A stretch of DNA of 64,000 nucleotides from Massilia sp. CF038 (GCF_900129765.1 NZ_FQWU01000004.1:124001-188000); one strand, 5' to 3'; shown: positions 18,529 through 28,055, counted from the stretch's first letter. Program-made: numbers and translations. The notes: a model not told the origin generated them from the sequence alone.

Positions 18529-19565
18529 TCGGCCTGCACGCGATCGAGCCAGGGATACTGGCCGCGCGCGGCCGACATTGGTCAGTGATTCTGTCCACAC
18601 GCGCGTTGTGGACCACGCCGGCGCTGCTTGCGGCACTGATCGTATTGTCATGCATTGCCTTGTGTGCCGGGCCGACCTGGCTATCTTGCGCTGAACTGTA
18701 CGCGGCGCTGACAGGTACCGGCCCCACCGGCCTGCAACTGCTGGTGAACGAATTGCGCCTGCCACGCATCGTGGCGGGCGTTCTGGCCGGCGCGGCGCTC
18801 GGCTGTGCAGGGTGCCTGATTCAGGCACTGAGCCGCAACCGACTCGCAACGCCCGACATGCTGGGTGTATCGGATGGCGCTGCGCTTGGAATTTTCATCG
18901 GACTGGCCGCCGGTGGCACGGGCCTGATGGGGCCGTGGTGGGTGGGTCCACTTGGCGCGCTCGGCGCCCTCGCGCTGCTTGCATTGGCCGCTGGCCGCAT
19001 TGGTCCTTCTGTGCTGATCGTTGGCGTAGGCGTGGCCAGCCTGCTGCGCGCGCTGACGGAGCTGGCACTGTCGCGCCAGGAGTTAATGCATGCGAGTGCC
19101 TTGTACACATGGAGTGTCGGCAGTCTGACGGGACGGGGCTACGCTGCTGCCCTGCCGCTGGCGGCGGGACTTTTGCTGCTGCTCCCATTGGCTTCCATGC
19201 TGTCACGCCGCCTTGCATTGCTGGGCCTTGGGCCGGATCTGGCAAGCGCACTTGGTGTGCCGCTGCGGGCTACCCAATGGCAGGCGCTGTTTCTGGCAGT
19301 GATCCTCTCTGGATTGGCCGTCGGTGTGTGCGGCCCTATCGCTTTCGTCGCGCTTGCGGCGCCATACATTGCAACGCGACTTCAAGGTGGCATCGCACCA
19401 GCCGCCAGTGCCGTGAGCGGCGCCATGCTGGTGCTTGCCGCTGATGCCTTGGGGCGCATTGTGCTCGATGGCGCCGAGCTGCCTGCGGGCGTGATTTGCA
19501 ATCTGCTCGGTGGCCCTTTCTTGTTATGGCTGGTGCTCAGCGAACGCGCAGGAGAATCAAATTGA
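18525..19565 (+). CDS. Iron-siderophore ABC transporter permease (FecCD/BtuC family), second subunit
   Basis: The second permease, 346 residues from a GTG start at 18525 that overlaps the preceding TGA (GTGA). The frame is open far upstream, but that part lies inside the first permease gene. The block RLPRIVAGVLAGAALGCAGCLIQALSRNRLATPDMLGVSDGA and GPIAFVALAAPYIA repeat the BtuC-family pattern of its partner. Both permeases and the ATPase gene are tightly packed, as expected for one transporter. A later GTG at 18585 is possible, though less well placed for coupling. Confidence 0.92.
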   Translation: MIGLHAIEPGILAARGRHWSVILSTRALWTTPALLAALIVLSCIALCAGPTWLSCAELYAALTGTGPTGLQLLVNELRLPRIVAGVLAGAALGCAGCLIQALSRNRLATPDMLGVSDGAALGIFIGLAAGGTGLMGPWWVGPLGALGALALLALAAGRIGPSVLIVGVGVASLLRALTELALSRQELMHASALYTWSVGSLTGRGYAAALPLAAGLLLLLPLASMLSRRLALLGLGPDLASALGVPLRATQWQALFLAVILSGLAVGVCGPIAFVALAAPYIATRLQGGIAPAASAVSGAMLVLAADALGRIVLDGAELPAGVICNLLGGPFLLWLVLSERAGESN

Positions 19566-20353
19566 AAATCGAGGGACTCATTGCCTCGCATGGCAATACT
19601 CAAATCCTCAAAGGTATCGACCTTGTCATCGCACCCGGTCAGGTGACGGTGATCGCCGGACCGAATGGCTGCGGCAAATCCACGCTGCTGCGCTGCATGG
19701 CGCGTTTGCACCGTCCCGACACCGGCACGCTCAGTATCGACAGTCAGGAAATATGGTCGCTGTCAGGCCGCGAGGCGGCGCGCCGTATCGCCTTGCTGCC
19801 GCAGTCGCCGCTCACCCCTGAGGGGGTGACGGTGGCGGCGCTGGTTCGCTATGGCCGCCATCCACACCAGTCGCTGTTTCGGCAATGGTCCGATGCCGAT
19901 GAACGCGCGGTCGAACAAGCCCTGCGCGACACCGGCACGCTCGACCTGGCCAGCCGGCCGCTTGAACAACTGTCCGGCGGCCAGCGCCAGCGCTGCTGGC
20001 TTGCCATGGTGCTGGCGCAGGCGACGCCGCTGCTGCTGCTCGATGAACCAACCAGCATGCTCGATCTTGGACACCAGGTGGAGGTGCTTGAACTGGTGCG
20101 CACGCTGGCCAGGAACGGCAGACAGGTGGTGATCGTGCTGCACGATCTGGGCGCAGCGGCGCGCTACGCGGACACCCTGGTGGCGATGCAGGCCGGGCGG
20201 ATTATCGCTGCGGGTTGCCCGCGCACGATCGTCACGCCGGCACTGGTGCGTCAGTTATACAAGGTTGACGCAGATGTGCTGTACGCGCCCGGCGATAGCG
20301 CCCCGGTGGTGATGCCGCGCGCACGTGTCGAACCCATTTTAAAAACAGGATAA
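19562..20353 (+). CDS. Iron-siderophore ABC transporter ATP-binding protein (FepC/FecE type)
   Basis: A 263-residue ATPase with Walker A GPNGCGKST, Q-loop LLPQSPLTPEG, signature LSGGQRQR and Walker B LLLLDEPTSMLDL, plus switch His in VLHDLGAAARYAD. I place the start at TTG 19562, which overlaps the permease stop and has GGAG at 19551-19554, seven bases upstream; the first ATG in this frame (19496) lies within the permease. TTG could lower the yield of the ATPase relative to the permeases. It powers uptake through the two preceding permeases. Confidence 0.93.
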   Translation: MKIEGLIASHGNTQILKGIDLVIAPGQVTVIAGPNGCGKSTLLRCMARLHRPDTGTLSIDSQEIWSLSGREAARRIALLPQSPLTPEGVTVAALVRYGRHPHQSLFRQWSDADERAVEQALRDTGTLDLASRPLEQLSGGQRQRCWLAMVLAQATPLLLLDEPTSMLDLGHQVEVLELVRTLARNGRQVVIVLHDLGAAARYADTLVAMQAGRIIAAGCPRTIVTPALVRQLYKVDADVLYAPGDSAPVVMPRARVEPILKTG

Positions 20354-20362
20354 GGAACAAGC

Positions 20363-21103
20363 ATGCAATTTCACGGAAAAATTGCCATCGTCAGCGGCGC
20401 AGCGCAAGGTATTGGCGCAGCCGTGGCCAGGGCTTTGGCACAACGGGGCGCCATCGTGGCCGGATTCGACATCAGGGGAGTGCGCAAGGAAGAAGTGGCG
20501 CTGGGGCTCGCGGTGGATGTCGCCGACAGCCAGGCTGTCGATAATGCCGTTGACAAGGTGGAAGCGGAGCTGGGCCCGGTCGGCATTCTGGTCAATGTGG
20601 CTGGCATTTTGCACGCCACGCCGGCGCTGCGCATGACCGATGCGCAGTGGGACCAGACCTTCAATGTGAATGCCGGCGGCGTGTTCCGCCTGAGCCGCGC
20701 GGTTGCCACGCGGATGGTCGCACGCCGCAGCGGCGCGATCGTCACGGTTGCATCGAACGCTTCGTCTGTACCGCGCCAGCAGATGGCGGCATACGCGGCG
20801 TCCAAAGCCGCCTCGACCCAGTTTACCCGCTGCCTCGGCCTGGAGCTGGCCGAATTCGGCATCCGCTGCAATGTGGTCTCGCCCGGGTCCACCGACACCG
20901 AGATGCAGCGCCAGCTCTGGACCAATCCGGACAGCGAGCGCCAGGTCATTGCCGGCAGCCCCGCCAGCTACCGGGTCGGCATTCCACTCGGGCGCATTGC
21001 CAGCGCTGCCGACATTGCCGACGCAGTCTGCTTCCTTGCCTCGGACAGCGCGCGCCACATCACAATGCACGATTTGCGCGTCGATGGTGGCGCGACCTTG
21101 TAG
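20363..21103 (+). CDS. entA: 2,3-dihydro-2,3-dihydroxybenzoate dehydrogenase
   Basis: A 246-residue short-chain dehydrogenase that oxidises 2,3-dihydro-2,3-DHB to DHB with NAD+. The cofactor loop [18 protein letters not shown], the short DIRG/AVDV region, NVAGIL, and the catalytic YAASKAA (Tyr-x-x-x-Lys) are all present. It begins 10 bases after the ATPase stop, with AAGGA upstream, and closes the operon. General SDR function is certain; EntA function is inferred from the cluster and from the end of the protein ([14 protein letters not shown]), which is typical of this subgroup. Confidence 0.93.
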   Translation: MQFHGKIAIVSGAAQGIGAAVARALAQRGAIVAGFDIRGVRKEEVALGLAVDVADSQAVDNAVDKVEAELGPVGILVNVAGILHATPALRMTDAQWDQTFNVNAGGVFRLSRAVATRMVARRSGAIVTVASNASSVPRQQMAAYAASKAASTQFTRCLGLELAEFGIRCNVVSPGSTDTEMQRQLWTNPDSERQVIAGSPASYRVGIPLGRIASAADIADAVCFLASDSARHITMHDLRVDGGATL

Positions 21104-21105
21104 CG

Positions 21106-22593
21106 CTAGCCGATCTGGATCCAGGTGGTCTTGAGCTCCGTGTACTTGTCGAACGCATGCAGCGACTTGTCACGCCCATTGCCGGACTGCTTGTAGCCGC
21201 CGAACGGCACGGTGATATCGTCGCCGTCGTACTGGTTCACGTGCACGGTGCCGGCGCGCAGGGCGCGCGCTGTCTGGATGGCGCGGCTGATATCGCGCGT
21301 CCACACGGCCGCCTGCAGGCCATACGGCGTGGCGTTGGCTTGCCGCACAGCGTCGTCGATATCGGTAAAGCTCAGCACCGACAGTACCGGGCCAAAAATC
21401 TCTTGCGAGGCGATGCTCATGCTGTTGTCGACCTGATCAAACAAGGTGGGTGCAATATAGAAGCCGCCCGAGTCTTCGCGCGCAGCCGCACCGCCAAACA
21501 GCAGCTTGGCGCCCTCCTGCTTGCCCTGGTCGATGAAGCCCATCACGGTCTTCATCTGGGTCGCATCGACAATGGCACCCATGATGGTTGCCTCGTCAAG
21601 CGGATCGCCAGGCTGGAAGCGCGGCAGCATCGGCAGCGCTTTTTCAAGAAACGCGTCTTTGATCGATGCTTCCACAAACAGGCGCGATGGCGCGTTGCAG
21701 CTCTCGCCCTGGTTGAAATAGATCGAGCCAATGGCGGCGCTGACAGCCGCGTCCAGATCGGGGCAATCGGCACACACGATGTTGGCCGATTTGCCGCCCA
21801 GTTCCGTCCAAGCGCGCTTCAGGTTGGACTGGCCAGCCATTTGCAGAATCTGTTTGCCAACCCTGGTCGAACCGGTGAAGCCGATGCAGTCAACATCCAT
21901 GTGCAGCGCCAGCGCGGCGCCGGCTTCGTGCCCGTAACCGGGAACCACGTTGAAGACGCCGGCCGGAATGCCGGCTTCGAGCGCGATTTCGGCCAGGCGC
22001 AGCGCCGTCAGTGGCGATTTTTCGGACGGCTTGAGGACCACGCTGTTACCGGCTGCAAGCGCCGGTGCGATCTTCCAGGCTGCCATGATCATCGGATAAT
22101 TCCACGGTACGATGGCAGCCACCACGCCCACGGGCTCGCGTGTGATCAGCGCCAGGCTGTTGTCAGCCGTGGGCGCGATCTCGTCGTAGATCTTGTCGAT
22201 CGCCTCGCCGTACCAGCGGATGCAGTTGGCTGCCGCCGGCACGTCCACGCTCTGGCTGTATTTAATGGGTTTACCCATGTCCAGCGTTTCGAGCAGTGCC
22301 AGCTCTTCGGCATTGTCCAGTATGAGGTCGGCGAATTTGATCAGGATGCGCTTGCGCTGCGCCGGCGCTTTGCCGGCCCAGCGCTTGTCCTCGAACGCGG
22401 CGCGGGCAGCTGCCACGGCCAGATCCACATCGGCGCCGTCGCATTGGGCCACCGCACCGAGCAGGCGGGCGTCGATGGGCGATAAATTGTCAAAACGGCG
22501 CTCGGAACGGGACCACACGCGTTCGCCGCCGATAAAGGCGCGCCCGTCCGTTTCCAGCGCTGCGGCGCGGTCATGCCATTGCTGTTCTGCCAT
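21106..22593 (-). CDS. puuC: Gamma-glutamyl-gamma-aminobutyraldehyde dehydrogenase (PuuC-like ALDH)
   Basis: A 495-residue aldehyde dehydrogenase. Seen: VVAAIVPWNYPMIMAAWKIAPALAAGNSVVLKPSE, FTGSTRVGKQI, ELGGKSAN with the general-base Glu, and NQGESCNAPSR with the catalytic Cys. The ending VNQYDGDDITVPFGGYKQSGNGRDKSLHAFDKYTELKTTWI is typical of PuuC/PauC enzymes of putrescine breakdown. ATG 22593 has GGAGG five bases upstream. Its stop lies 2 bases from the convergent entA stop. The nearby aminotransferase, PuuA, PuuD and GabD support the role. Other omega-amino aldehydes may also be substrates. Confidence 0.88.
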   Translation of the reverse strand: MAEQQWHDRAAALETDGRAFIGGERVWSRSERRFDNLSPIDARLLGAVAQCDGADVDLAVAAARAAFEDKRWAGKAPAQRKRILIKFADLILDNAEELALLETLDMGKPIKYSQSVDVPAAANCIRWYGEAIDKIYDEIAPTADNSLALITREPVGVVAAIVPWNYPMIMAAWKIAPALAAGNSVVLKPSEKSPLTALRLAEIALEAGIPAGVFNVVPGYGHEAGAALALHMDVDCIGFTGSTRVGKQILQMAGQSNLKRAWTELGGKSANIVCADCPDLDAAVSAAIGSIYFNQGESCNAPSRLFVEASIKDAFLEKALPMLPRFQPGDPLDEATIMGAIVDATQMKTVMGFIDQGKQEGAKLLFGGAAAREDSGGFYIAPTLFDQVDNSMSIASQEIFGPVLSVLSFTDIDDAVRQANATPYGLQAAVWTRDISRAIQTARALRAGTVHVNQYDGDDITVPFGGYKQSGNGRDKSLHAFDKYTELKTTWIQIG

Positions 22594-22797
22594 TACATCC
22601 TCCGTTTGTCCGCTTCGGGCCAGCGCTTGCACGGGTGCGCAACGGCGCACTGTCGCGTCGATGCAGCGCGCTGGCGGTTTTTCAATTACTGTGACACTTT
22701 TGACAGGATTCACCGGATATAATCCACGGATTTTCCAGCCGTCTTTCATTTCCCTGCGGCACTATTCAGCCTTTGTTTCCTCTGGAGTAAACATTAC
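22594..22797. promoter_or_regulatory. Divergent promoter region between puuC and the symporter gene
   Basis: This 204-bp gap must carry promoters for two divergent genes. TATAAT at 22718-22723 is a good -10 for the symporter. The TTGACA at 22700-22705 sits only 12 bases before it, too close to be its -35. No clear operator is seen. Confidence 0.4.
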
Positions 22798-24234
22798 ATG
22801 AATTACACACTGATCACCTGTGTGGTGCTGTACATGCTCGCCACGCTCGGCATCGGCGTCTGGGCGGGCACGCGCATCAAGAACACGGCCGATTTTGCGA
22901 TCGCCGGCCGCAGTCTGCCGCTGATCATGGTGATCACCACCACCTTCGCGACCTGGTTCGGCGCCGAGACGGTGATGGGGATCCCCGCGCGCTTTGTCCA
23001 GGGTGGCCTCAATTCGATTGTTGAAGATCCGTTCGGCGCCGGCACCTGCCTGATTTTGGTCGGTATGTTCTTTGCCGCGCGCCTGTACAAACTCAATCTG
23101 CTCACCATTGGCGACTACTATCGCCAGCGTTACGGCAAAGGCGTGGAGGTGTTCTGCTCGGCCGCCATCATCCTGTCCTACCTGGGCTGGGTGGCCGCGC
23201 AAATCACCGCGCTTGGCCTGGTGTTCTCGGTCCTCACACAAGGCCAGATGACGGAAGCCTGGGGCATGATCATCGGTACCCTGCTGGTGCTCATCTACGT
23301 TGTAGCCGGCGGTTTTCTGGCCGTCGCCGTGACCGATTTCATTCAAATGATCGTACTGGTGATCGGCCTGTCCGTGATCGCCTTCTTCTCGGCCGACCTG
23401 GCTGGCGGTGCCGACAAGGTCATCAACATGGCCAACCAGAAGGACTTGTGGAACTTCCTGCCGCCACCGACCTTCCATGATGTCGCTTTCTTTATTGGTG
23501 CGGCACTGACCATGATGTTAGGTAGTATTCCGCAGCAGGACGTGTTCCAGCGCGTGATGTCGGCCAAAAACGCCCCGACCGCGCGCGCCGGCGCCATCAT
23601 CGGCGGCGCCAGCTACATCATGTTCGCTTTCGTCCCGATGTTCATCGTCGCTTCCGCCGTGCTGGTCATGGGCGAGAGCGGCATGGACATGGCCAAGAAC
23701 GACTACCAGCGCCTGCTGCCTACTTTTGTGATGACCAAGATGCCGCTGGTGATGCAGATTCTGTTCTTTGGTGCGCTGCTGTCCGCCATCAAGAGCACGT
23801 CGTCGGCCACCTTGCTGGCGCCTTCGACCAGCTTTGTCGAAAACATCTACAAGCACCTGCGCCCAGGCCTGACTGACCGTCAGCAGCTGTTTGCGGTGCG
23901 CTGCACGATCATCGTGTTCGCGGCCCTGGTGCTGGCGTATGCGATCAAGATGAACGGCACGCCGATTTACGATCTGGTGTCGACCGCTTATCAGGTGACG
24001 CTGGTTGCTGCCTTCGTGCCGCTGGTGATGGGCTTGTACTGGAAGCGTGCCACCAGCCAGGGGGCGATTGTGTCGATTGCCTGCGGACTGACGACCTGGA
24101 TTGTTTACTTCCCGCAGATTTCCACCTTTGGCGAACACTTCCCAGGGCAGCTGGCCGGTTTGATTGCGGCCTTGGTGGGGATGTTTGTGGGGTCGCTGAC
24201 GCCGCAGGTGTTGACAGACTTAAAGGAGCGCTAA
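22798..24234 (+). CDS. Sodium:solute symporter family transporter
   Basis: A 478-residue SSS-family protein with about 13 hydrophobic segments. The N-terminus MNYTLITCVVLYMLATLGIG, then FAIAGRSLPLIMVITTTFATWFGAETVMG, is the usual SSS start with sodium-binding helix 1; SIPQQDVFQRVMSAK and GALLSAIKSTSSATLLAPS match the family's later conserved helices. It couples Na+ entry to uptake of an organic solute. The surrounding polyamine genes suggest putrescine or a related amine or amino acid as cargo, but that is inference only. TGGAG precedes the ATG. The gene ends at a family-2 repeat. Confidence 0.9.
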   Translation: MNYTLITCVVLYMLATLGIGVWAGTRIKNTADFAIAGRSLPLIMVITTTFATWFGAETVMGIPARFVQGGLNSIVEDPFGAGTCLILVGMFFAARLYKLNLLTIGDYYRQRYGKGVEVFCSAAIILSYLGWVAAQITALGLVFSVLTQGQMTEAWGMIIGTLLVLIYVVAGGFLAVAVTDFIQMIVLVIGLSVIAFFSADLAGGADKVINMANQKDLWNFLPPPTFHDVAFFIGAALTMMLGSIPQQDVFQRVMSAKNAPTARAGAIIGGASYIMFAFVPMFIVASAVLVMGESGMDMAKNDYQRLLPTFVMTKMPLVMQILFFGALLSAIKSTSSATLLAPSTSFVENIYKHLRPGLTDRQQLFAVRCTIIVFAALVLAYAIKMNGTPIYDLVSTAYQVTLVAAFVPLVMGLYWKRATSQGAIVSIACGLTTWIVYFPQISTFGEHFPGQLAGLIAALVGMFVGSLTPQVLTDLKER

Positions 24235-24237
24235 CAA

Positions 24238-24322
24238 CATCGTCCTCGCGAAGGCGGGGACCCATAACCCGTTATCGAAGTTGTTCAGCGTGCTATAGGC
24301 CCCCGCCTTCGCGAGGGCGATG
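24238..24322. repeat. Intergenic palindromic repeat, family 2 (CATCGTCCTCGCGAAGG type), full copy
   Basis: Two arms face each other: catcgtcctcgcgaaggcgg at the left and its near reverse complement, ccgccttcgcgagggcgatg, at the right, with about 45 bases between. It sits between the convergent symporter and aminotransferase genes, where it could also form a terminator hairpin. Related copies lie at 30474, 31354, 44558 and 48799. Confidence 0.8.
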
Positions 24323-24327
24323 TGAGT

Positions 24328-25773
24328 TTATAGCCAGCCGCGCTGGCGGATATCGGCAAGGGTGGCGTCCAGAGCCGACCTGATACGCGTGATCATTTCG
24401 TCGATCTGCGCCGTCGTCATCACCAGCGGCGGCGCGATGATCATCCTGTCGCCCACCGCCCGCATGATGATGCCGTTGTCGAACATGTAGCCGCGGCAGA
24501 CCATCCCTACCCCAAGATCGGGATTGAACAGCACGCAGTCATGCGGCTTGTCGGCGCGCTTTTTCACCAGATTAAGTCCCGCCACAAAACCAAGGCTGTT
24601 GGTGTAGCCCACCAGCGGATGGTCACCCAGCGAAGCAAATTTCGATTTCAGATACGGCCCCGTTTCCAGCGCCACCTGCTGCACCAGCTGCTCTTCCACG
24701 ATGATGCGCAGGTTTTCCAGCGCCGCGGCGCAAGCCACGGGATGCCCGGAATAGGTGAAGCCATGATTGAAGTCGCCACCTTTTTCCGTCAGCACCTTGG
24801 CCACGCGGTCGCCCACCAATACGCCGCCCAGCGGCACATAGCCTGATGTGACGCCCTTGGCAAAGGTGATCAGGTCGGGCTTGATCTGCATGAGTTCCGA
24901 CGCAAACCACGCGCCCAGTCGCCCGAAACCGCAAATCACTTCATCGGCAATGAGCAGCACGCCGTACTTGTCGCAGATGCGCTGGATTTCTGGCCAGTAA
25001 GTGGCCGGCGGAATGATCACGCCGCCCGCGCCTTGCACGGGCTCACCGATAAATGCGGCTACCTTGTCGGGACCGATTTCCAGAATTTTCCGTTCCAGCC
25101 AGCCGGCAGCGACGATGCCGAATTCGTTCTCGCTCATGCCCTGGCCCGACTCGAACCAGTTGGGCTGGCCGATATGTTCAATACCCGGCAGCGTGCCGGC
25201 CTGCTCGTGCATGCCTTCCATGCCGCCCAGGGCGGAGCCGGCAACCGTGCTGCCGTGGTAAGCGTTGTAGCGGCTGATGATGGTGTGGCGCCCAGGGCAG
25301 CCCAGCAAATCCCAGTAACGCCGCACCATGCGCAGATTGGTGTCGTTCGCTTCCGACCCGGACCCGGTAAAGAACACATGATTGAACTGCGGCGGCGACA
25401 GTTCGACCAGCAGCGCGGCCAGGTTCACGGCCGGGATGTTGGTGGTGTTGAAGAAGCTGTTATAGAAAGGCAGCGTCTCCATCTGGCGATACACCGCTTC
25501 GGAAATGCGCGTGCGGCCATACCCAACATTGACACACCACAGGCCGCTCATCCCATCGAGGATCTTGTTGCCTTCGGAATCCCAGAGGTAGATGCCTTCG
25601 CCGCGCACCATGACGCGCACGCCTTTTGACTTGAGCGCGGCGTGATCGGTGAACGGGTGCAGGTAGTGGGCGGCATCGAGCTGGCGCAGCGCCGCGGTGT
25701 CGTAGACGTCGTTGACAGCAGCCTTGACGGAAGCCAGCACGCTGGCGGCCGGGACTAGGGATTGGGGTGGCAT
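24328..25773 (-). CDS. spuC: Putrescine/polyamine--pyruvate aminotransferase (SpuC-like)
   Basis: A 481-residue class III PLP aminotransferase. FTGSGSEANDTNLRMVRRYW binds PLP phosphate, LLIADEVICGFGRLG carries the conserved Asp, and LITFAKGVTSGYVPLGG holds the Schiff-base Lys. HYLHPFTDH near the start is typical of the SpuC / omega-transaminase subgroup. It would move an amino group from putrescine (or gamma-glutamyl-putrescine) to pyruvate. GCGAGG lies upstream of ATG 25773. It precedes gabD and follows puuA in the same leftward direction; spacing to puuA is 29 bases, so puuD-puuA-spuC may form one transcript. GABA:pyruvate transamination is an alternative or added activity. Confidence 0.85.
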   Translation of the reverse strand: MPPQSLVPAASVLASVKAAVNDVYDTAALRQLDAAHYLHPFTDHAALKSKGVRVMVRGEGIYLWDSEGNKILDGMSGLWCVNVGYGRTRISEAVYRQMETLPFYNSFFNTTNIPAVNLAALLVELSPPQFNHVFFTGSGSEANDTNLRMVRRYWDLLGCPGRHTIISRYNAYHGSTVAGSALGGMEGMHEQAGTLPGIEHIGQPNWFESGQGMSENEFGIVAAGWLERKILEIGPDKVAAFIGEPVQGAGGVIIPPATYWPEIQRICDKYGVLLIADEVICGFGRLGAWFASELMQIKPDLITFAKGVTSGYVPLGGVLVGDRVAKVLTEKGGDFNHGFTYSGHPVACAAALENLRIIVEEQLVQQVALETGPYLKSKFASLGDHPLVGYTNSLGFVAGLNLVKKRADKPHDCVLFNPDLGVGMVCRGYMFDNGIIMRAVGDRMIIAPPLVMTTAQIDEMITRIRSALDATLADIRQRGWL

Positions 25774-25802
25774 GATGGACCTCGCTTTTTATTGTGTTGG
25801 AA

Positions 25803-27173
25803 TCAGACGTGCAGCAGCAGGTGCTCGCGCTCCCACGGACTGATGACGGTCATGAATTCCTGATGCTCCAGGTCCTTGATGGCGGCGTAGACGTCGATAA
25901 AGCGCTCGCCCAATACGGTGCGCAGCTTGTCCTCGGCGCGCAGCATGTGCAGCGCTTCGGGCAGGCCCTGGGGCAGCTCGAACGGCATTTCGTAGGCGCT
26001 GCCGGTCATCATCGGGGTAGGCTCGAGCTGCTCGGTCATGCCAAGGTAGCCGCAGGCCAGCGTAGTGGCCAGTGCAAGGTAGGGATTGGCGTCGGCGCCG
26101 ATGATGCGGTTTTCCACTCGCCGGTCCTGCACACCCGATTCGGGAACGCGGAAGCCCACGGTGCGGTTGTCCAGCCCCCACTGAATGTTGATCGGCGCGG
26201 CCGTGTGACGCACGATGCGGCGGTACGAGTTGACGTAGGGTGCGACGATGGCCATCGCCGATGGCATGTAGCGCTGCAGGCCGCCGATGTACTGTTTGAA
26301 CAGTGCCGACGCCGAGCCATCCTCGTTGCTGAAGATGTTCATGCCGGTCTTGGTGTCCACCACGCTCTGGTGGACGTGCATGGCCGATCCCGGCTCGCCC
26401 GCCATGGGCTTGGCCATGAAGGTGGCGTACATATCGTGCTTGAGCGCTGCTTCACGCAAGGTTCGTTTGAAGAAGAACACCTTGTCGGCCAGGCCAAGCG
26501 GGTCGCCGTGCTGGAAGTTGATCTCCATCTGGCCGGCGCCGATTTCGTGAATCAGCGTGTCGACGTCCAGGTTCATCAGATCGCAGTAGTCGTAAATGTC
26601 TTCGAACAGAGGATCGAATTCGTTCACGGCGTCGATGCTGTAGACCTGGCGGCTGGTCTCGGCGCGGCCGCTACGGCCAATCGGCGGTTTCAGCGGCAGA
26701 TCCGGATCGGTATTCTTGGCGGTCAGGTAGAACTCCAGCTCTGGCGCCACCACCGGCTTCCAGCCCTTATCTTCATACAGCTTGAGCACGCGCCGCAGCA
26801 CGGTGCGCGGCGCAAAATCGACCAGCTTGCCGTCAGCGAAATAGCAGTCGTGGATCACCTGCGCGGTGGGGTCAACCGCCCACGGCACCATGGTGATGGT
26901 GGTGGGATCGGCCTTGAGGATCATGTCGCGGTCGGTGGTGGAAATGGCGCGGTCGTACGGTCCGTCCGCAACGGGGTAATTGCCCGTCACGGTCATGCCC
27001 AGCACCGCTTCCGGGATGCGCATGCCGCGCTCCTGGGTAAATTTTGCGCGCGGCAGAATTTTGCCGCGTGCGACACCGGTCAGGTCGGGAATCAGGCATT
27101 CGATTTCCGTGACCCGTTTTTCGTTCAGCCACAGATCCATGTCTGTGTACGTAAAGTTTTCGCGAATTGCCAT
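25803..27173 (-). CDS. puuA: Gamma-glutamylputrescine synthetase (glutamine synthetase family)
   Basis: A 456-residue GS-family ligase that joins glutamate to putrescine using ATP. Seen: VVAPELEFYL (metal-binding Glu), EIGAGQMEINFQHGDPL, AMHVHQSVVD (the GS catalytic His region with HVH), NSYRRIVRHTAAPINIQWGLDNRT and RVENRIIGADANPYLALA. The Tyr-adenylylation loop of true GlnA is not evident, and the family start MAIRENFTYTDMDLWL fits PuuA/PauA enzymes. ATG 27173 was chosen over an upstream extension to 27251 that lacks family similarity. It lies 84 bases after puuD. Other amine targets (cadaverine, spermidine) are possible, as in the Pseudomonas PauA set. Confidence 0.88.
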   Translation of the reverse strand: MAIRENFTYTDMDLWLNEKRVTEIECLIPDLTGVARGKILPRAKFTQERGMRIPEAVLGMTVTGNYPVADGPYDRAISTTDRDMILKADPTTITMVPWAVDPTAQVIHDCYFADGKLVDFAPRTVLRRVLKLYEDKGWKPVVAPELEFYLTAKNTDPDLPLKPPIGRSGRAETSRQVYSIDAVNEFDPLFEDIYDYCDLMNLDVDTLIHEIGAGQMEINFQHGDPLGLADKVFFFKRTLREAALKHDMYATFMAKPMAGEPGSAMHVHQSVVDTKTGMNIFSNEDGSASALFKQYIGGLQRYMPSAMAIVAPYVNSYRRIVRHTAAPINIQWGLDNRTVGFRVPESGVQDRRVENRIIGADANPYLALATTLACGYLGMTEQLEPTPMMTGSAYEMPFELPQGLPEALHMLRAEDKLRTVLGERFIDVYAAIKDLEHQEFMTVISPWEREHLLLHV

Positions 27174-27257
27174 ATGGTTCTCTCTGAAGTTTTGCTCAAA
27201 CGCCCGGCCGCGTTGGGCCGCGTGCGTGCTTTTGGAACTGGAGGATGGCAAGCGAAG

Positions 27258-28025
27258 CTAGGGAATATGACTCCCATGGCGCGCCCGGTAGGCGCGGCAG
27301 GCATCGCCGAAGGCGCCGAACATGCGCATTGAATCCGGGTTCTCGGCCAGGCGCCATTCGGGATGCCATTGCAGCGCCAGCGAGAAGCCGGGCGCCGACG
27401 GCACCGAAAACGCTTCGACCAGGCCATCGGGCGACCTGGCTTCCACCGCGATGCCGGGCGCCAGGCGATCGACACCCTGGCCATGCAGGGAATTGACCAT
27501 GGTTTCGGTGGCGCCGCCCAGTATTTGCTGCAGCATGCCGCCCGGCTCGAGATGAATCTTGTGGGCCGGGCCGTACTGGTCGTCAATCGACAAGTGCGGA
27601 TTTTCGCGGTGGTCCATCTTGCCTTCGACCTCTTGCACCGCCTGGTACAAGCTGCCGCCAAGGGCCACGTTCATTTCCTGAAAACCGCGGCAGACGGCGA
27701 TGATGGGAATGCCCCGCTCCAGTGCCGCACGAATCAGCGGCAAGGTGGTCGCGTCGCGCGCCTGATCCTGCGGCAGCTCGGGATCATAGACATCTTCGCC
27801 GTAATGGCTGGGATGCACGTTCGATGCCGAGCCGGTCAGCATGACGCCGTCGCATACGGACAGCATGGTTTCCAGGTCGAGCCTGCCACCCAATGCCGGC
27901 ACGATCAGGGGCGCACAAAGCGCGCCGCTGACGACTGCTTCGACATATTTGATCTGCGCCGCGTAGTAGGGATGGTCTCCTAATTGCCGCGTGCATGCTG
28001 GGACGAGGACGATTGGACTGCGCAT
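27258..28025 (-). CDS. puuD: Gamma-glutamyl-GABA hydrolase (class I GATase-like, peptidase C26)
   Basis: A 255-residue hydrolase that frees GABA and glutamate from gamma-glutamyl-GABA. The nucleophile Cys112 sits in IPIIAVCRGFQEMNVALGGSL, the DGVMLTGSASNVHPSHYG block marks the family, and the catalytic His is in ALQWHPEW. The start MRSPIVLVPACTRQ at 28025 is the first plausible one. It appears to be the first gene of the leftward puuD-puuA-spuC series. A perfect FNR-type palindrome sits 67-80 bases upstream. Confidence 0.9.
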   Translation of the reverse strand: MRSPIVLVPACTRQLGDHPYYAAQIKYVEAVVSGALCAPLIVPALGGRLDLETMLSVCDGVMLTGSASNVHPSHYGEDVYDPELPQDQARDATTLPLIRAALERGIPIIAVCRGFQEMNVALGGSLYQAVQEVEGKMDHRENPHLSIDDQYGPAHKIHLEPGGMLQQILGGATETMVNSLHGQGVDRLAPGIAVEARSPDGLVEAFSVPSAPGFSLALQWHPEWRLAENPDSMRMFGAFGDACRAYRARHGSHIP

Positions 28026-28055
28026 GATGCCTGCTTTGGGTTGGGCACTCGGTTC

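Noticed and set aside
22700-22723. TTGACA and TATAAT as a consensus promoter of the symporter gene
   Set aside because: They are only 12 bases apart, too short for sigma-70; only the TATAAT is kept as a possible -10.
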